Source: Cunninghamella blakesleeana (Eukaryota > Mucoromycota > Mucoromycetes > Mucorales > Cunninghamellaceae). Taken from it: 64,000 nucleotides of DNA. The translations under genes were made by a program, and so were the position numbers. The stretch is taken from the NCBI GenBank assembly GCA_017871115.1, contig JAFCIZ010000005.1:1658501-1722500 (forward strand), read 5' to 3'. Under the pieces are notes generated by a model that worked only from the letters and a program-made list of their open reading frames with translations, did no database searches and had not been told where the DNA came from. Of this stretch, positions 45,985 through 58,117 are shown piece after piece. Numbering within the stretch: the stretch's first letter is position 1; each line of letters opens with the position of its first letter.

Positions 45985-46773
45985 ATATAAAAGATTTGAT
46001 TATAATAAAAATATATTGATACATGTACATATATTCTAACCCTTACTTTCTTTGTCTCTTTTTTCTTTTTTCTTTTTTTAAAAAAAAAATTATTTTAATT
46101 TAATCTAGATCTGTATATCAAAACGTTGATCTAATCCCTTTGGATGAATTTTTAAACAGGGCACCAGAACATTATTTGCAAGATAAAGATAACCCACATA
46201 CATTAATGGTGAATCGATTAAAATTTGAACATGAAGAAAGAGCAAGGTAAGAGAGAAAAAAATTATATCTTTTTTATTTCTACTTAATATATGTCAGTAT
46301 ATGGTATACTTGTATATATTTAAAATCATTTTTTAATTTATATTTAATAGTATGAAACTAGAGGAAGAAAAACTACAAGCAGAACGTAAAATGTTGATCA
46401 AAGAAAATAGAAAAACTCAAGAAAAACTAGATAGATTTGATAAATTACTGGATGATTTTGTTTTGGTAATAATACATATGCATTTTTTTATAATTACTAT
46501 TAAAATTAAAGAAAAATGAAGAAAATTAAAAGCAACTGACCATGTATTATCATTTTTTAATTTTATAAAATAACATAAATACAGGCAACGGTACCAATTG
46601 ATGAAGCATTAGTAGAAGATAAAAAAGCGACTACAAATACAGACGCAATGGATATAGATCAAGAAAATAATACACAACCACAATCACAATCACAATCACA
46701 GATAACAAAAGATGATGATATACCACAAACACAGCTGAATTTTATTGATAATGATGTACAAATGGTTGATTAG
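45448..46773 (+). CDS. THOC5: THO complex subunit 5-like protein (short form)
   Basis: Component of the THO/TREX mRNA-export machinery by similarity. Five exons: 45448-45543, 45706-45932, 46109-46246, 46351-46465 and 46585-46773. The protein is mostly helical, with THOC5-like segments KDKMDEKYVGLQNVMYEKRH, IVEEIVKCCEFRSVYQNVDL, IPLDEFLNRAPEHYL, and a coiled coil (EEEKLQAERKMLIKENRKTQ) followed by LLDDFVLATVPIDEALVED. The tail is Gln/Ser/Asp-rich (QPQSQSQSQITKDDD). It is much shorter than animal THOC5 and lacks its C-terminal half, so it corresponds to the N-terminal helical part. The start ATG is only 132 bp from the end of the transposon, so the promoter must lie in this gap or in the element. 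Confidence 0.8.
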
Positions 46774-47014
46774 TTAGTGAAAAATAAAAGAATGAGTATT
46801 TTAAAATTTTTGCTTTTTGTTGTGTAAATAAAATAAAAATAAAATGAATACAAAATGATTTTAAAAATAATGACTATAATTAACTATGCTATAATAACTA
46901 AAAATGAAAAAAAAAATAATAATAATGTTTTTTTCTTAAAAAAACAGTACATACATCGTATATATATTAAATTAAAAAATAAAAATAATAAAGAGTATAA
47001 TAAATCTATAGTAT
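46774..47014. other. Convergent gap between THOC5-like gene and PWP2
   Basis: Two 3' flanks meet here; A/T-rich with no other feature. Confidence 0.5.
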
Positions 47015-50000
47015 CTATTCCATAACAACATCATTAACACGGCTAGCTAAAGCTTGTTGACTAAGAAGGTATTTGAGTGTATATATATTAGAATCACATC
47101 TATAAAAAATAAAAATTTAACAAATAATAACAAAGATTAATATATGTAACTATCAACAACATAATATATACATATGAAAATAATTAAAATAATAACTTAC
47201 AAACTAGCAATATCATCTCGTACATGAGTAACACCTTTATAAAGAGCACGGAATACAGCTTGAAATTCACCACGGTGTTCCTTTAAATATCTTCCATGAG
47301 CAGATAATAAACTTGTTACCCAAAGTAAATGGAACTCAATATGTGGACTGACTTCCATATGCACACCAATGAATTTAAGTAGTTTATCCAAATATTTCTC
47401 AGGTAAACCTCTTGCAACCAAGTCAATTGAATCCGGTGGAATTCCTTCATATACTTTTTTAGTGATTGTTTTTTCATTTAAACGGAATGCCATACACAAA
47501 GCTTTAAGATAATCACCGTCCAATTGTAAAGTTTCCAAAACGGAATCGGGGGTAATATCAATTTCTAAATCATAAGGATCAAATAAAATAGCATCATCTA
47601 AAGAGTATATCAACAACCCATCTGTAGTAGCAGCAGCCCATGATCTACCGGTAGGAGAGAATTTAACTGCTTTGGATCGAATTTCAGGTCTTGTTTTTCT
47701 AATGGATTTATCTCCACGTTGCGCACCAGGTAAAGTATCATCAATACGATCTTCAAGATCAGAGGCTTCATTTGCTTCCATATCTTCTTTACTACCAAAT
47801 TCAGTCATAAATTTAGAATTTAGCATTTCTTGTGTACCATCTAATGAGAGATTTCTTGAAATAACAAATTTTTTAATTAAAGAAGTTGATTCAATATCAT
47901 AAAGACAGATATACTTGCTATTCCCACCAGCAATCACAGATGATCCATCCGCCGTGTAACATAAAGAATTAAAGCATTTTCCGGATGATGAATTGTCAGA
48001 ACTTGTACGATCATTTAATTTACGTCCACCAGAAATATCTTTTCTTCCTTCAATTGTCACAGTTAATTTTGAATCATCTACATTCCAAAAAGATATTTGA
48101 CCATCTAAAGTGGATGCTGCTATTTGTTTTCCATCAGGTCGATAAGCTACTGCAAGTACTTCTGATTGATGTTGTAATGATTCTATGTGTTTACTTCTAC
48201 CAAATATGTCCCATATACGTACTGTGTGATCCCAGCTACCACTAATTAATACCATTCCTGTTGAACAAAAATCTAATGAACTAATGGGGCCTTCATGACC
48301 TGAAAGGATATCTAACAATTTCCCAGTTTGTACACTCCATACATAAATTTCAAAGGTATCTATGGTACCAGCACATACAATTTCCCCACTAGGGTCAACT
48401 GTTAAAGAATTGAATTGCACTGGATTTGGACTGGTGAATGTTCTAAAGTTACGATATCTTACTAAATCAAATGCTCTAACTGTTCCATCCAAACTTGCCG
48501 AAAATACAACTTGTCCTTGTTTTGCAAATTCTACTACTTGTACGCTACTTTTATGCTCGCTAAAGGTTACAAAACAGAATCCAGATGTTGTATTCCATAT
48601 CTTTATTTTCCCATCATCCCCACCAGTTGCCATAGTTTGACCATCTGGTGAATATGCTAAAGTATTCATATCATAATAATGCCCTTGTTGTTTAAGTACA
48701 TATGTTTCTGATTGCCATTCCCATACTAATAACTGTCCAAGATTTGAACATCCAAAAGCAAGCCATTCACCAGAAGGATTGATCGCAATTGCGTTGATTT
48801 TTTTTTGCGATATGCTTTTATTTTTAAAGAAAAGAAAAGAAGAAAAATAAAACATTAGTTTAATTCATATATTTTAATTTTAATTTTTTTTTTTTTTGTT
48901 TTTCAAAAAAAAAAAAATACTAGTAGCCATAATAATTATACCTTAATGTATGAATGTTCACAAAGCTTGGTACTTCATATAATCCAAAGGTACCATTAGA
49001 AAATCCAGCAATCACTAAATTTTTAGCTGCATAGAATTCGCATGACTTAACTTTTGTACCAGCACCTTGATTAAAATAGTGCTTTTTATGAATTCTCCAT
49101 CTTACATGATCAATAAAGTTTTCACCTAATTCCATTTCATCATCTGAATCTAATCCACGAACATCAGCAAATGTAGTATAGCGCCAATGGAATAAAGATC
49201 CATCTTTACTAACAGTATAAATCTAAACAAAAAAAAGAGAGAAAAAAAGAAAAGTTTTTGAGCTTTTTTTTTTTTTACTTTTAAATAGGTTTATATTTAT
49301 GTGTATATCAGTTATTTCTATTAATTTACATTTTGCATATCATTTGAAAAATAAACACCAAGAATTTCAGAGCGATGGCCAGAGAGTGTAACAGGTTTAA
49401 AATCAGGAATTGGATTTAATGAATAAAGTCTTGCTGTCATATCTTTAGATGCTGTAAGGAAATACCTATTATGATAATGATAGTGATAATTATTATTATT
49501 ATTACTGTTTATATTAACTAATCACATGATATATTTATATAAACTTTTGTATTTTCTTTTTTCAAAAATGCTTTTTACTTTGAATCCGAACTCCAGTTAA
49601 TATAGTTAATATCATCATAATGCCCGGTATAAGTTCGATGTAAAACAAATGGTGAAAATTCACGGGTAAATCCAGGTGCCTTCCAAACTTGAATGTGTTT
49701 TCCAAAAGTTACTGCTACATATTTTCCATTTGGACTAAATTGGATACAGTTCACTTTTGACTTAAAATTAAAATGGTGAAGTATAGTTTGTCGTGGATAG
49801 TTGATTAATAATGCATGACCAGCTAAAAATGAAAAAAAATCATTATATATTAGTACAATAGAATTCAATTTTTAAAAAATATTCTCATATATATATATAA
49901 CGTACAGGTATCAACAGTTATTAAAAGTGTAGCTTGAGGTGAAAGAGCAATACAACTAATATTACGGCGCATTTCAATAGGTAAAGTGAAAGATTTATTG

Positions 50001-50337
50001 CTATTATTAAAAAAAAAAAAAAGAGGAGAAATCAAATATATTAGTATAAATATATTTATCATTCTTATATTAATATTGATTTACTATTATTATTTACATA
50101 CTTCACTAAATCAAATACTGAAACACGATTACCAACCGGGCTGATAATAGAATTACCATCGGGTGTAAAAATAAGATTGCCAGAAGTATAAACTGTACCG
50201 CAAAGGTTGGAAAACTAAAATAATAAAAATGAAATAAATTTGGATATAAAAATGAATTATATTAATAAAATATTTTAATAAAGATATAATTAATACAATA
50301 TGTTATTTTTATGTTATACCTTAAAAGACGACTTCAT
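47015..50337 (-). CDS. PWP2: Periodic tryptophan protein 2 (PWP2/UTP1), U3 snoRNP WD40 protein
   Basis: Subunit of the UTP-B complex of the small-subunit processome, required for early 18S rRNA processing in the nucleolus. Exon 1 is 50337-50320 (MKSSFK), exon 2 is 50214-50102 (FSNLCGTVYTSGNLIFTPDG), and the large penultimate coding block is about 48815-47200. Two WD40 propellers are visible through repeats such as SPNGKYVAVTFGKHIQVWKA, MATGGDDGKIKIWN, SASLDGTVRAFD, LISGSWDHTVRIWD and AASTLDGQISFWN. The RWRIHKKHYFNQ segment and a C-terminal Utp12-like helical domain (VLETLQLDGDYLKALCMAFR, EFHLLWVTSLLSAHGRYL) fit PWP2. An acidic loop interrupts the second propeller at about 47700-47830. The last short exon ends at 47015 with VNDVVME. 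Confidence 0.96.
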
Positions 50338-51773
50338 ATAAAGTTATAGTTAAAAAAAAATTAAAAAAAAAAAAAATGCGAAAAAAAAGTAGCTTAAAAA
50401 GCTACATAAATTTGGCGGCGGCACAAGAAAAGCAGTCAGTCAATTTAAATTTCCACTTCATTTTTTTTTCCTGCAGTTTCTGCTACCTTATTTTTTAGGT
50501 AACTTAAAGGTAAAATTTAGTAAGTATTTTATTTGTAAAAGTTAAATAGTATAAAAAAACTAAAAGTAAAAAAATCAAAAAAATATATATAAAATAAGTT
50601 ATTTTTGAAGTCTTTTAATCTTGCCTTGATATTCACATTGGTCTATATGCACATATCAAAATTATATGTAAAAATTATTCACTCCTTAAAACTGTCTTTT
50701 TTTTATGATTTTCTGTATGATAATCAGCTTTTTTTCTTGAACTTTTCTTATCAATTTATAGATTGAGTTAAATTATAGATAACTTTTGTATTGTTGATCC
50801 ATTCATACTCGAGACTAATGTTTTTATTACTTATATATATGAATATTTAACTTGAATATAACCCTTTCATTTAATCAGTAAATATTTATCATGTCACAGA
50901 AACCAGTCAACCTATAGAGTAAAATCGCATTTACAATGTGCCAAAATTTTAAATAATTGATTTATTATATGTAGAGATAAGCGAATATTAATTTGGATGT
51001 AATATTTTAATTTAATAACCAATATTCAAAACCATCATATGAAAATTGTATTATACACATGCTTATGTTAGCAGCATCTTAAAATCTCAACATAGTCTGT
51101 CTATTTTTATGAATATAAATATGTTTTAAACTTTTAATATTATTTTTAAAATAAATCTACAAGCATTCATTATCTTTATTTCCTATATAATATATATAAA
51201 TCTCGTTTTAAATTATCTTTCGTACTTAAAAATTACGCATGGCTATAGCCTTCTTCTGCTTTTTTTTTGCATTTTTATACATCAAATAACAGCGGTAATT
51301 ATAAAATAATAGAATTTGATTATGTTGAAAATTATTCATTTTTTAATATATTTATATGCTTAATTTAATCTTATTATTATGAGCTTCTAAAAAGTTGACC
51401 ATTACTTTAAAAAATCATGCAAGATTTTTTTTATAAAGTCCGAGCCATTCTTTAGGCTTGGGAAAAAAATACCACTTTGTAAAGCGTATTTTATTTTTAA
51501 TCACAGTTAGCTGTCAAAAAATAGAGTGCATTAGTTAAATTATTATATTAAACTTATTAGCTTTACTTATGGAAGCAAGCGTAGTACCAAAATATAGTTT
51601 ATAGTTCATTTGATTAGAGTGTACAGAAAAAAAAATCTATCTTCCCGGATCTTATTTTTAAAACCCCGTCGGAATTTATTTTATTTTATTTTTTATTTCC
51701 CCCACTCTTTCCCTTTTATTTTCTTTTCTTTCTATTTTTTTTTTTTTAATATAATTTATTTTGGTACATGTAG
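50338..51773. other. Divergent intergenic region, no gene seen
   Basis: It holds the promoters of PWP2 (-) and the methyltransferase (+). Close to PWP2 there is a 7-bp stem inverted repeat GTAGCTT/AAGCTAC (50389-50405) and a GC spike GGCGGCGGCAC (50413-50423). From about 50520 to 51600 the DNA is mixed AT-rich sequence without open frames. A T/C-rich tract at 51690-51750 precedes the methyltransferase start. Confidence 0.55.
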
Positions 51774-53607
51774 ATGTCTTTTCCATATTTCAAACTCGGG
51801 AAATCATCAACTAAACAAAGCTCAACATCAAGTAAAAAGTAATTAAAGATATTCAATAGTCTCATTTATGTACATATATACTTATACTGCTATTCTCTTT
51901 CTGTTCTTTTCTTAATATATATACTTATTAAAACTATTTATAGCGGAAGTACGGGATCAAATGGTTCACAAGATAAAATCCAACCGGAAAATATTCCACT
52001 TGAAGCTAAATTCCCTGATATAAACTATGAATACATTGAAGGCCGTAACTTCAATCGAGCAAAAAATGGAAAAACTAATTTATTACCTTGTGATGATGAA
52101 GAGTGTGAACGTTTAGAAATAGCCCATTTATTATTAAAGTAAAGAGAAAGAAAAATTGAAATGGAAACACACACTTGTATATATATGTATTAAAAAAAAA
52201 AAAAAAAAAAAAAAAACAAGTTTATTTTACTTTATTAACATAATTACTTTTTTTTTTTTTTATTACCATCTTAGGTACTTATTTGGAACGTAAGTAAATA
52301 TAAATTATACTAATACAAATAATAATAACAACGTATCCAAAATATAAATGTAAGCAGAAGTAATATTAATATATATTTATATATTATATTGTATTTATAT
52401 TAATAGCGCATATATATCTCCTATTGAGGAAGCCTTAAAGAAAGGTGCTTGGGTATTGGAAATAAGGTATAATAGATGAAATAATATGAGCGAATAGCAA
52501 TTTGAATAATATCCTTTATCTCAAATAAATTATAACTTATCAATCGTTTATTACTTATCGTAGCTGTGGGCCTGGATACTGGATCAAGGTAAAAGAAATA
52601 TCTATTTATATCTATTAATCAACATTAGGAAGAACAACTTTTTAACATTAATTTATTTAGGAAATAGCAAAATTATATCCAAATTCACACTTTGTTGGCA
52701 TTGATGATATTATCTATCCAATATCGTAAGCATACACCCTTTAATTTATTAAAGCCATATATATATATAATTTATATACTAAATATTTAACTTATTATTA
52801 TTTATATTTATTTGAATATTAGGAATCTACCAGTTAATTCTCATTTTAGATCATGCGATTTTTCAAAAAGTTTACAATTTGAAGATAATTATTTTGATTT
52901 TGTTATACAACGTGATGCAGTGTTAAAGCATACAAAAGAAGATTGGAATAGAATAACTGAGGAAGCTATCCGAATTACAAAACCTGGTGGATATATCGAA
53001 TTTTGTAAGAAAATAAAATAAAATAAAATAGTATATATATATATATAAATTAATTTTAATTAATTAATTTATATTTTATTTCATTTTTTCGCAGTGGAAG
53101 CAAGCCATGCATATAATGATATAGGGCCTAATTTTTCACTATGGCTTATGAGAAGTAAATAACCAATCAATTATAAATTTTTTTAAAAATAATAAAAATG
53201 GAAGCTGGACTCATTATTGTAAATATCATCATTATTTTTTTTCATATATTATAGTGACAGTATCGATGCAAACGAGAGGATTAAATTCCAAAGTAGGTAC
53301 AGAATTAGAACAGCTTTTAACTCAGAGTGGACAAATGGAAATTCATGAATCAACTCATCGATCAGCACCGCTTGGTTGGTTAGGGCGTACTGGGGATTTA
53401 ACATTGGAATGTTTTTTGCGGCTTTGTGATTCATTAAAACCTCGCCTTTGCGAAGATTGGTCTATGCCTGTAGCTAAATATGAAGCAACTACTAGCGGTT
53501 TAGCTTCTGAATGTCAAGAATTTAAAAGTTGGACAAATGTTTATTGTGTTAGTGCTAGAAAAAAGGATCCCACCACTTCAATTTTAACCACAGAAGGGGA
53601 GTCATAA
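51774..53607 (+). CDS. SAM-dependent methyltransferase (class I, LaeA/UMTA-like)
   Basis: Ser-rich N-terminus, then a class I Rossmann methyltransferase domain. Motif I is VLEISCGPGYWIKEIAKLYP followed by NSHFVGIDD, which places the acidic ribose-binding residue. Motif II/III-like sequence is FRSCDFSKSLQFEDNYFDFV, and the motif IV region is ITKPGGYIEF. The C-terminal part (APLGWLGRTGDLTLECFLRL) resembles fungal UMTA/LaeA-like proteins. Exons are unusually small around motif I: after 51774-51838 and about 51945-52138 there is a 15-nt exon (YLFGT, about 52276-52290), an exon from about 52408 to 52467, and a 25-nt exon (CGPGYWIK, about 52564-52588). Substrate is unknown. Confidence 0.85.
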
Positions 53608-54051
53608 TTGGATGTATGGATGAGTGCTTTTTTTTTTTTTTTTCGTAAATTATTATTTGATTAGATTTTTTATTTTATTTTATTTTTTTGCTTTATTTAT
53701 TCACTTTGTTAATTAATTTTTTTTTTTCTTTTAAGAATGCTTAATGAACTCATACTTTATTTTTTGTTTTTAATTAATCCTTATAGATAGATATATATAC
53801 TTTTAATTTTTTTCATCTCATTTTAATAATCTTGTATTAATAATAATCAATGTAATATCATCCCAGAAACGATAATTATAATAGTAATAATAATATCAAT
53901 AACTCTAATAAACTGATACCATTTTTTAATATATTGCTTTTTATTAAAGAAAATCATGTATACAAATATATAAAAGATTATACTTGTATAAATAAATAAA
54001 TTAATAATAATATATAAATCACTTTATATAAAACTAATGAAAAATCATTAT
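53608..54051. other. Convergent intergenic region, no gene seen
   Basis: 3' flanks of the methyltransferase (+) and carotenoid oxygenase (-). T-rich then A-rich; nothing else recognised. Confidence 0.6.
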
Positions 54052-56232
54052 TTAATTGATAGCAATTGATTCAAAATCTTGATCTACAAAAGAACCATGA
54101 AAGGTTGTTGCAGTAAAATACCCAATATGACAACGAGCTATTTCTTTCATTGATAAAGCATCCAAAATCAGTAAAAAGCATTGATCGTTATCACCATCGC
54201 CATTATTGTTTTGATCAGTATTTCTATCCTTTTTCATTATATTTACAAAACTAAGGATCACCCCATCATCTTCTTGGTTGCTATTTGGTTTGGGTACAAA
54301 AATAGGCTCGGAACATACATAGCCTTCTTGATCAAATTTTAACACATCCCTATTTTTCAAATCCAATTTAATAATACTATAGCGCTCCCCTTTTGATGAT
54401 GACATCAACGATTCAAATTGATTTCCATAAGTAAATTGGTAGGGTTTCATTGTATATTCTTGATTATACCTTAAAAATTCTAAATTGCCCATAATGGTTT
54501 CAAAGGAAGCCGGTGCATGAGTATAGGTAGACATGGATTGCTTAGCTAATGTTAATGTATATCTACGGAATTCACCAAAACAAGATTGTTGTAAAGGAGG
54601 AAAGGTAAATCCATTCACTTTTTTCCCATTTTTCTTGTTTTCTTGTTTTTGATGTTGTTTAAAAGTAAAGCCGTCTTTATAAAGCAAAGGTTTTCCAAAG
54701 GTATGAACTTGATAAGCAATATCCCCATCCTTAAATGCAGCGCAATCTAAATTTAGTATAATATTCCCTTGATCATCATGGCTATCCCAAGCATTTCCAA
54801 CATGAAAAGTGAAAAAGGCATCTACAGATATAGTGGCAAGATGACCTTGATCACTGCGACGACTAATGATATGTAAGTAGGTAGGTGAGGCGGATTTCCA
54901 TTCTAAACCTGCTAAAAAGGACCCACTTGCCATAAAATCAAGACCATGGTTTTTCATACATAAAGGTGTCTCAGGAATAATAACGTAATTTTTAGTAAGC
55001 CAAAAAGAATGAATATAACTTGGAAAAAGCGGTGTACGATTTTCATCTAAACGTTGAGTGATCTTTGCAAGAATAGTAACTTCACCAGATGAGGTTGTAG
55101 AAAATACAGTTAAGGTAGGTCGTTGTCCAAATTTCAAAGTGAAATTAAATATTTCTTTAGTATCAGGATCATATTGATGATGAGCAGCTGCAAGTTCCCC
55201 ATTCAATTTTTTATCATATTGGCTATAATTGAAGAGTTTTTCAGGTACTAAATAAAAAAAAAATGTGCAAAATTAGAACAGGCATTTTTATTATCATTAT
55301 TTTTTAAGCAACATTATTATTATTCTTTTAAAAAAAAATATCATATGTATAAATACCATATCTTTCTCAATCAACTTTATTTGATTTTTTTTACCTAAAC
55401 TATCAGCATTAACTTTTTGCAATATATTTGCATCTGTTTTTGTAACTAAGATACAATCGTCCTTATTACTACTTGTCAAATTTTTTGGAAGAGGGTAGTT
55501 TGGAGTTGGCGTAACACCTACCATTTCAGAAGACGGATCTTTTTCTGTTAAAGGGCTGAAGCTAGGCTGAATCACCAATTTGTTGAATAATTTTATAAAA
55601 TGACAAAATTGGCCCCACACTGATCCATGTCGAACAATATGACCAAAATAGATATTAACATAGCCATGTTTAATATTATCTTCTGCTTTAGTTGCTATAT
55701 TACGTGAATTATATCTAACTTGTTGGAGTAAAGAAGAGATTTCAAATCGATGTAAGAAAGGCATGCCGTCAAAAGCATGGTTGATTGTAATAGTATTTTC
55801 TCCTTCTAAAATAAAATTACCTGGGCCTATATAATATGATTATTAATTGTTAGTTATATATATGATACATTAGAATTTTTTTATTTTATTTTACTATTAC
55901 TGTTATTATTTTTATCATTTTATTATATATTACTAAATATTACCTATACGATATAAAATTCCATTTAACCATGAAGGAATCTTGCCTTGAACCGGTAACC
56001 ATTTTGGATCTATTGTTTGAGGAACATTCTTGAATTGAGTTGATTGAAAAGTAGCTATTTTCTTTAGCACTGAAGTAAGATTAAATAGCCAAAAATAAAA
56101 GTATGATATAAAAATAATAACAATTGTAAAGAGTATTGTAAAATAAATCATTTGATATATAAAAAAAAGAGAAAGAAGAAAGAGACTGAAATAAAGAAAA
56201 AAGAGGACGGTATTTAAATTTTCTTTAAGCAT
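54052..56232 (-). CDS. Carotenoid cleavage oxygenase with N-terminal membrane anchor
   Basis: Non-haem Fe(II) oxygenase of the carotenoid cleavage (RPE65/CCD) family. Three exons: 56232-55944, 55826-55395 and 55247-54052. The N-terminus holds strongly hydrophobic segments (about residues 8-55), giving a membrane anchor. The catalytic domain starts PSWLNGILYRIGPGNF and NHAFDGMPFLHRF. The four histidine ligands expected for the seven-bladed propeller are all seen: ELAAAHHQYDP, PSYIHSFWLTKNY, FFTFHVGNAWDSHDD and TATTFHGSFVD. In Mucorales, enzymes of this family cleave beta-carotene for trisporic acid sex pheromones; assigning that role here is inference. A Lys/Asn/Gln-rich loop (about 54600-54660) and an Asn/Asp-rich loop (about 54190-54230) are lineage-type insertions. 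Confidence 0.9.
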
Positions 56233-56480
56233 TAATTTTCATTGTCTTTTTATCTTCATTTCCCCTGTTTTTTTTAAAAAAAAATGTCCCTTGTGAGTTT
56301 TTAAAAACTGAGTTCAATACAAATTTTATTACTATATACAAACGAGATTACTATTTAATAAAAATAAAATAATAAGAGCAGTAATAGTAATAGTGTTAAT
56401 GATTAGCAAATAAATACGATTAATCATTATTATCATATTATATTATAACAAATTATATAATTGTATATACTTACTTTTTT

Positions 56481-57362
56481 CTAAATCAATCTAATACGAT
56501 CTTGTTCTAAATAAGTTTTTATAGCTCTATAACGAATAATATATATTTCACCTTTTTCTAATTCTGTTGTTTCCATCCTATTATTACTATATAAAATAAA
56601 TTACAAAAAATAACATTTATTAGCCTATTATAAAATTATATATTTAGTTTCACCAATCCTTTCTTTTCACTATTATTATTACATTTCCCAATTGATCTCG
56701 CCAATATTTTCTAACACTTGACAGAATACAGGTGCTTCTAAATTTGCAGAAACAACTATTTAAATAAAATAAAATAAAATAGTTAGTGAATAGATGATAA
56801 AAATATTATGAATGAAAATAGTAATAATAATAATAATATACCCATTTTTAAATCTCCAACTGTTTCATCTTGTCTATGTTGAGCTACTGGTAAATGGCTT
56901 AAAAAGGATTCATGATTATGTACTTCTACAAGCTCTTGATATCTATGGAAATAAAGTTTGATTTTTTAATTGATCATTCAATTGTGTATGTATGTATAAA
57001 CAGACATATAATTACATATACATATTTACCTTCTAGCATATACAATTTCTTGTGGTGACATAAGACTATCCATATCAGGCTTTCTTAGTAACTCCAAAGT
57101 ATATTTTTCTATCTATTATATATACACATACATATTCCTTTTAAATTAATATAAAGCATCTTTTTGTTTTTGATTTGTTTCATTAATTTTTGAAACTGTC
57201 CAGACATTTATATTTTTTTCATTTATACCTTAAATAACCGCGTCCTTAAGTAGCTTTTAATTAAATATCTAACACGCTCTACTTCTGTTTGATATAACAT
57301 GGATATAAACTTATTTTCAATGCTTGAAGACATTTCATCCATAACAAAGGCTGTCTATCATG

Positions 57363-57395
<33 letters not shown>

Positions 57396-57663
57396 TAGAT
57401 CTTGAATCTTCTTTATATATAATAATAATAATAAAACTATCTTGTACATTTTTTATTTTATTTTATTTATTTTATTTTACTTGTTCTTCGATTTGCTCAA
57501 TAAGGGCATCAATAATATTTTTCATATAAGGTAAAAGTTCTGGAGCATTACGTTCATTCATCCAAGCTCGTGTTAAAGTTTCTACCGGATCGCTTTCTGT
57601 ATCATTATAATAATCAAATAAAGAGTTCTGTGGTGTTAATCCAAATGATAGATCTGAAGACAT
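56481..57663 (-). CDS. SLD5: GINS complex subunit Sld5
   Basis: Subunit of the GINS tetramer of the replicative CMG helicase. Exon 1 57663-57481 (PVETLTRAWMNERNAPELLP), exon 2 about 57354-57231 (DEMSSSIENKFISMLYQTEV then ERVRYLIKSYLRTRLF, the Sld5 hallmark), exon 3 about 57113-57027 (KPDMDSLMSPQEIVYARR), exon 4 about 56943-56843 (FLSHLPVAQH), exon 5 about 56755-56690 (PVFCQVLENIGE) and last exon about 56580-56481 (ELEKGEIYIIRYRAIKTYLE). The A-domain helices and the C-terminal beta B-domain (GEIYIIRY) are both present. Length fits Sld5. The gene is divergent from the formin, 454 bp apart. Confidence 0.93.
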
Positions 57664-58117
57664 TGATATAACAAAAAAAAAAAAGAAAAAAAAAATGAGA
57701 GAAAAGAGAGAGAGAGAAAATATAGAGGTTGAAAAAAAAAAAATTAAAAAAATTGACGCCAAATTTAAATAACGCTCCTATTTTTTTATTTTCTGTTGCT
57801 AACCTATAATTTAATATTATATAAATATATATAAATATAAAAAACACTGGAGAATGAAAAAATAAAATGAATCAAATATTTAATATTTTTATATAAATAT
57901 ATATTATTGTTAAATTTCAATAAATGGGGAGAGGATATATTGATATAAAGGGGCGATGATAAAGGTTTCAACCAACAGAAAAAAGTAAAAAAAACATCGG
58001 GATTTTAAATGTTCTTTTAATAGATATAATAAATGGCCAAAATTATTATTTTTTTCCTCTCTTTTCTTTTTATTTTTCCTTGCCTTTTTCTTTTCTTTTC
58101 TTTTTAAAAAAATACAA
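57664..58117. promoter_or_regulatory. Divergent promoter region between Sld5 and formin
   Basis: 454 bp between start codons. A-rich/GA-rich on the Sld5 side (57670-57745) and a T/C-rich tract on the formin side (58050-58105). No motif could be tied to a known factor. Confidence 0.5.
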
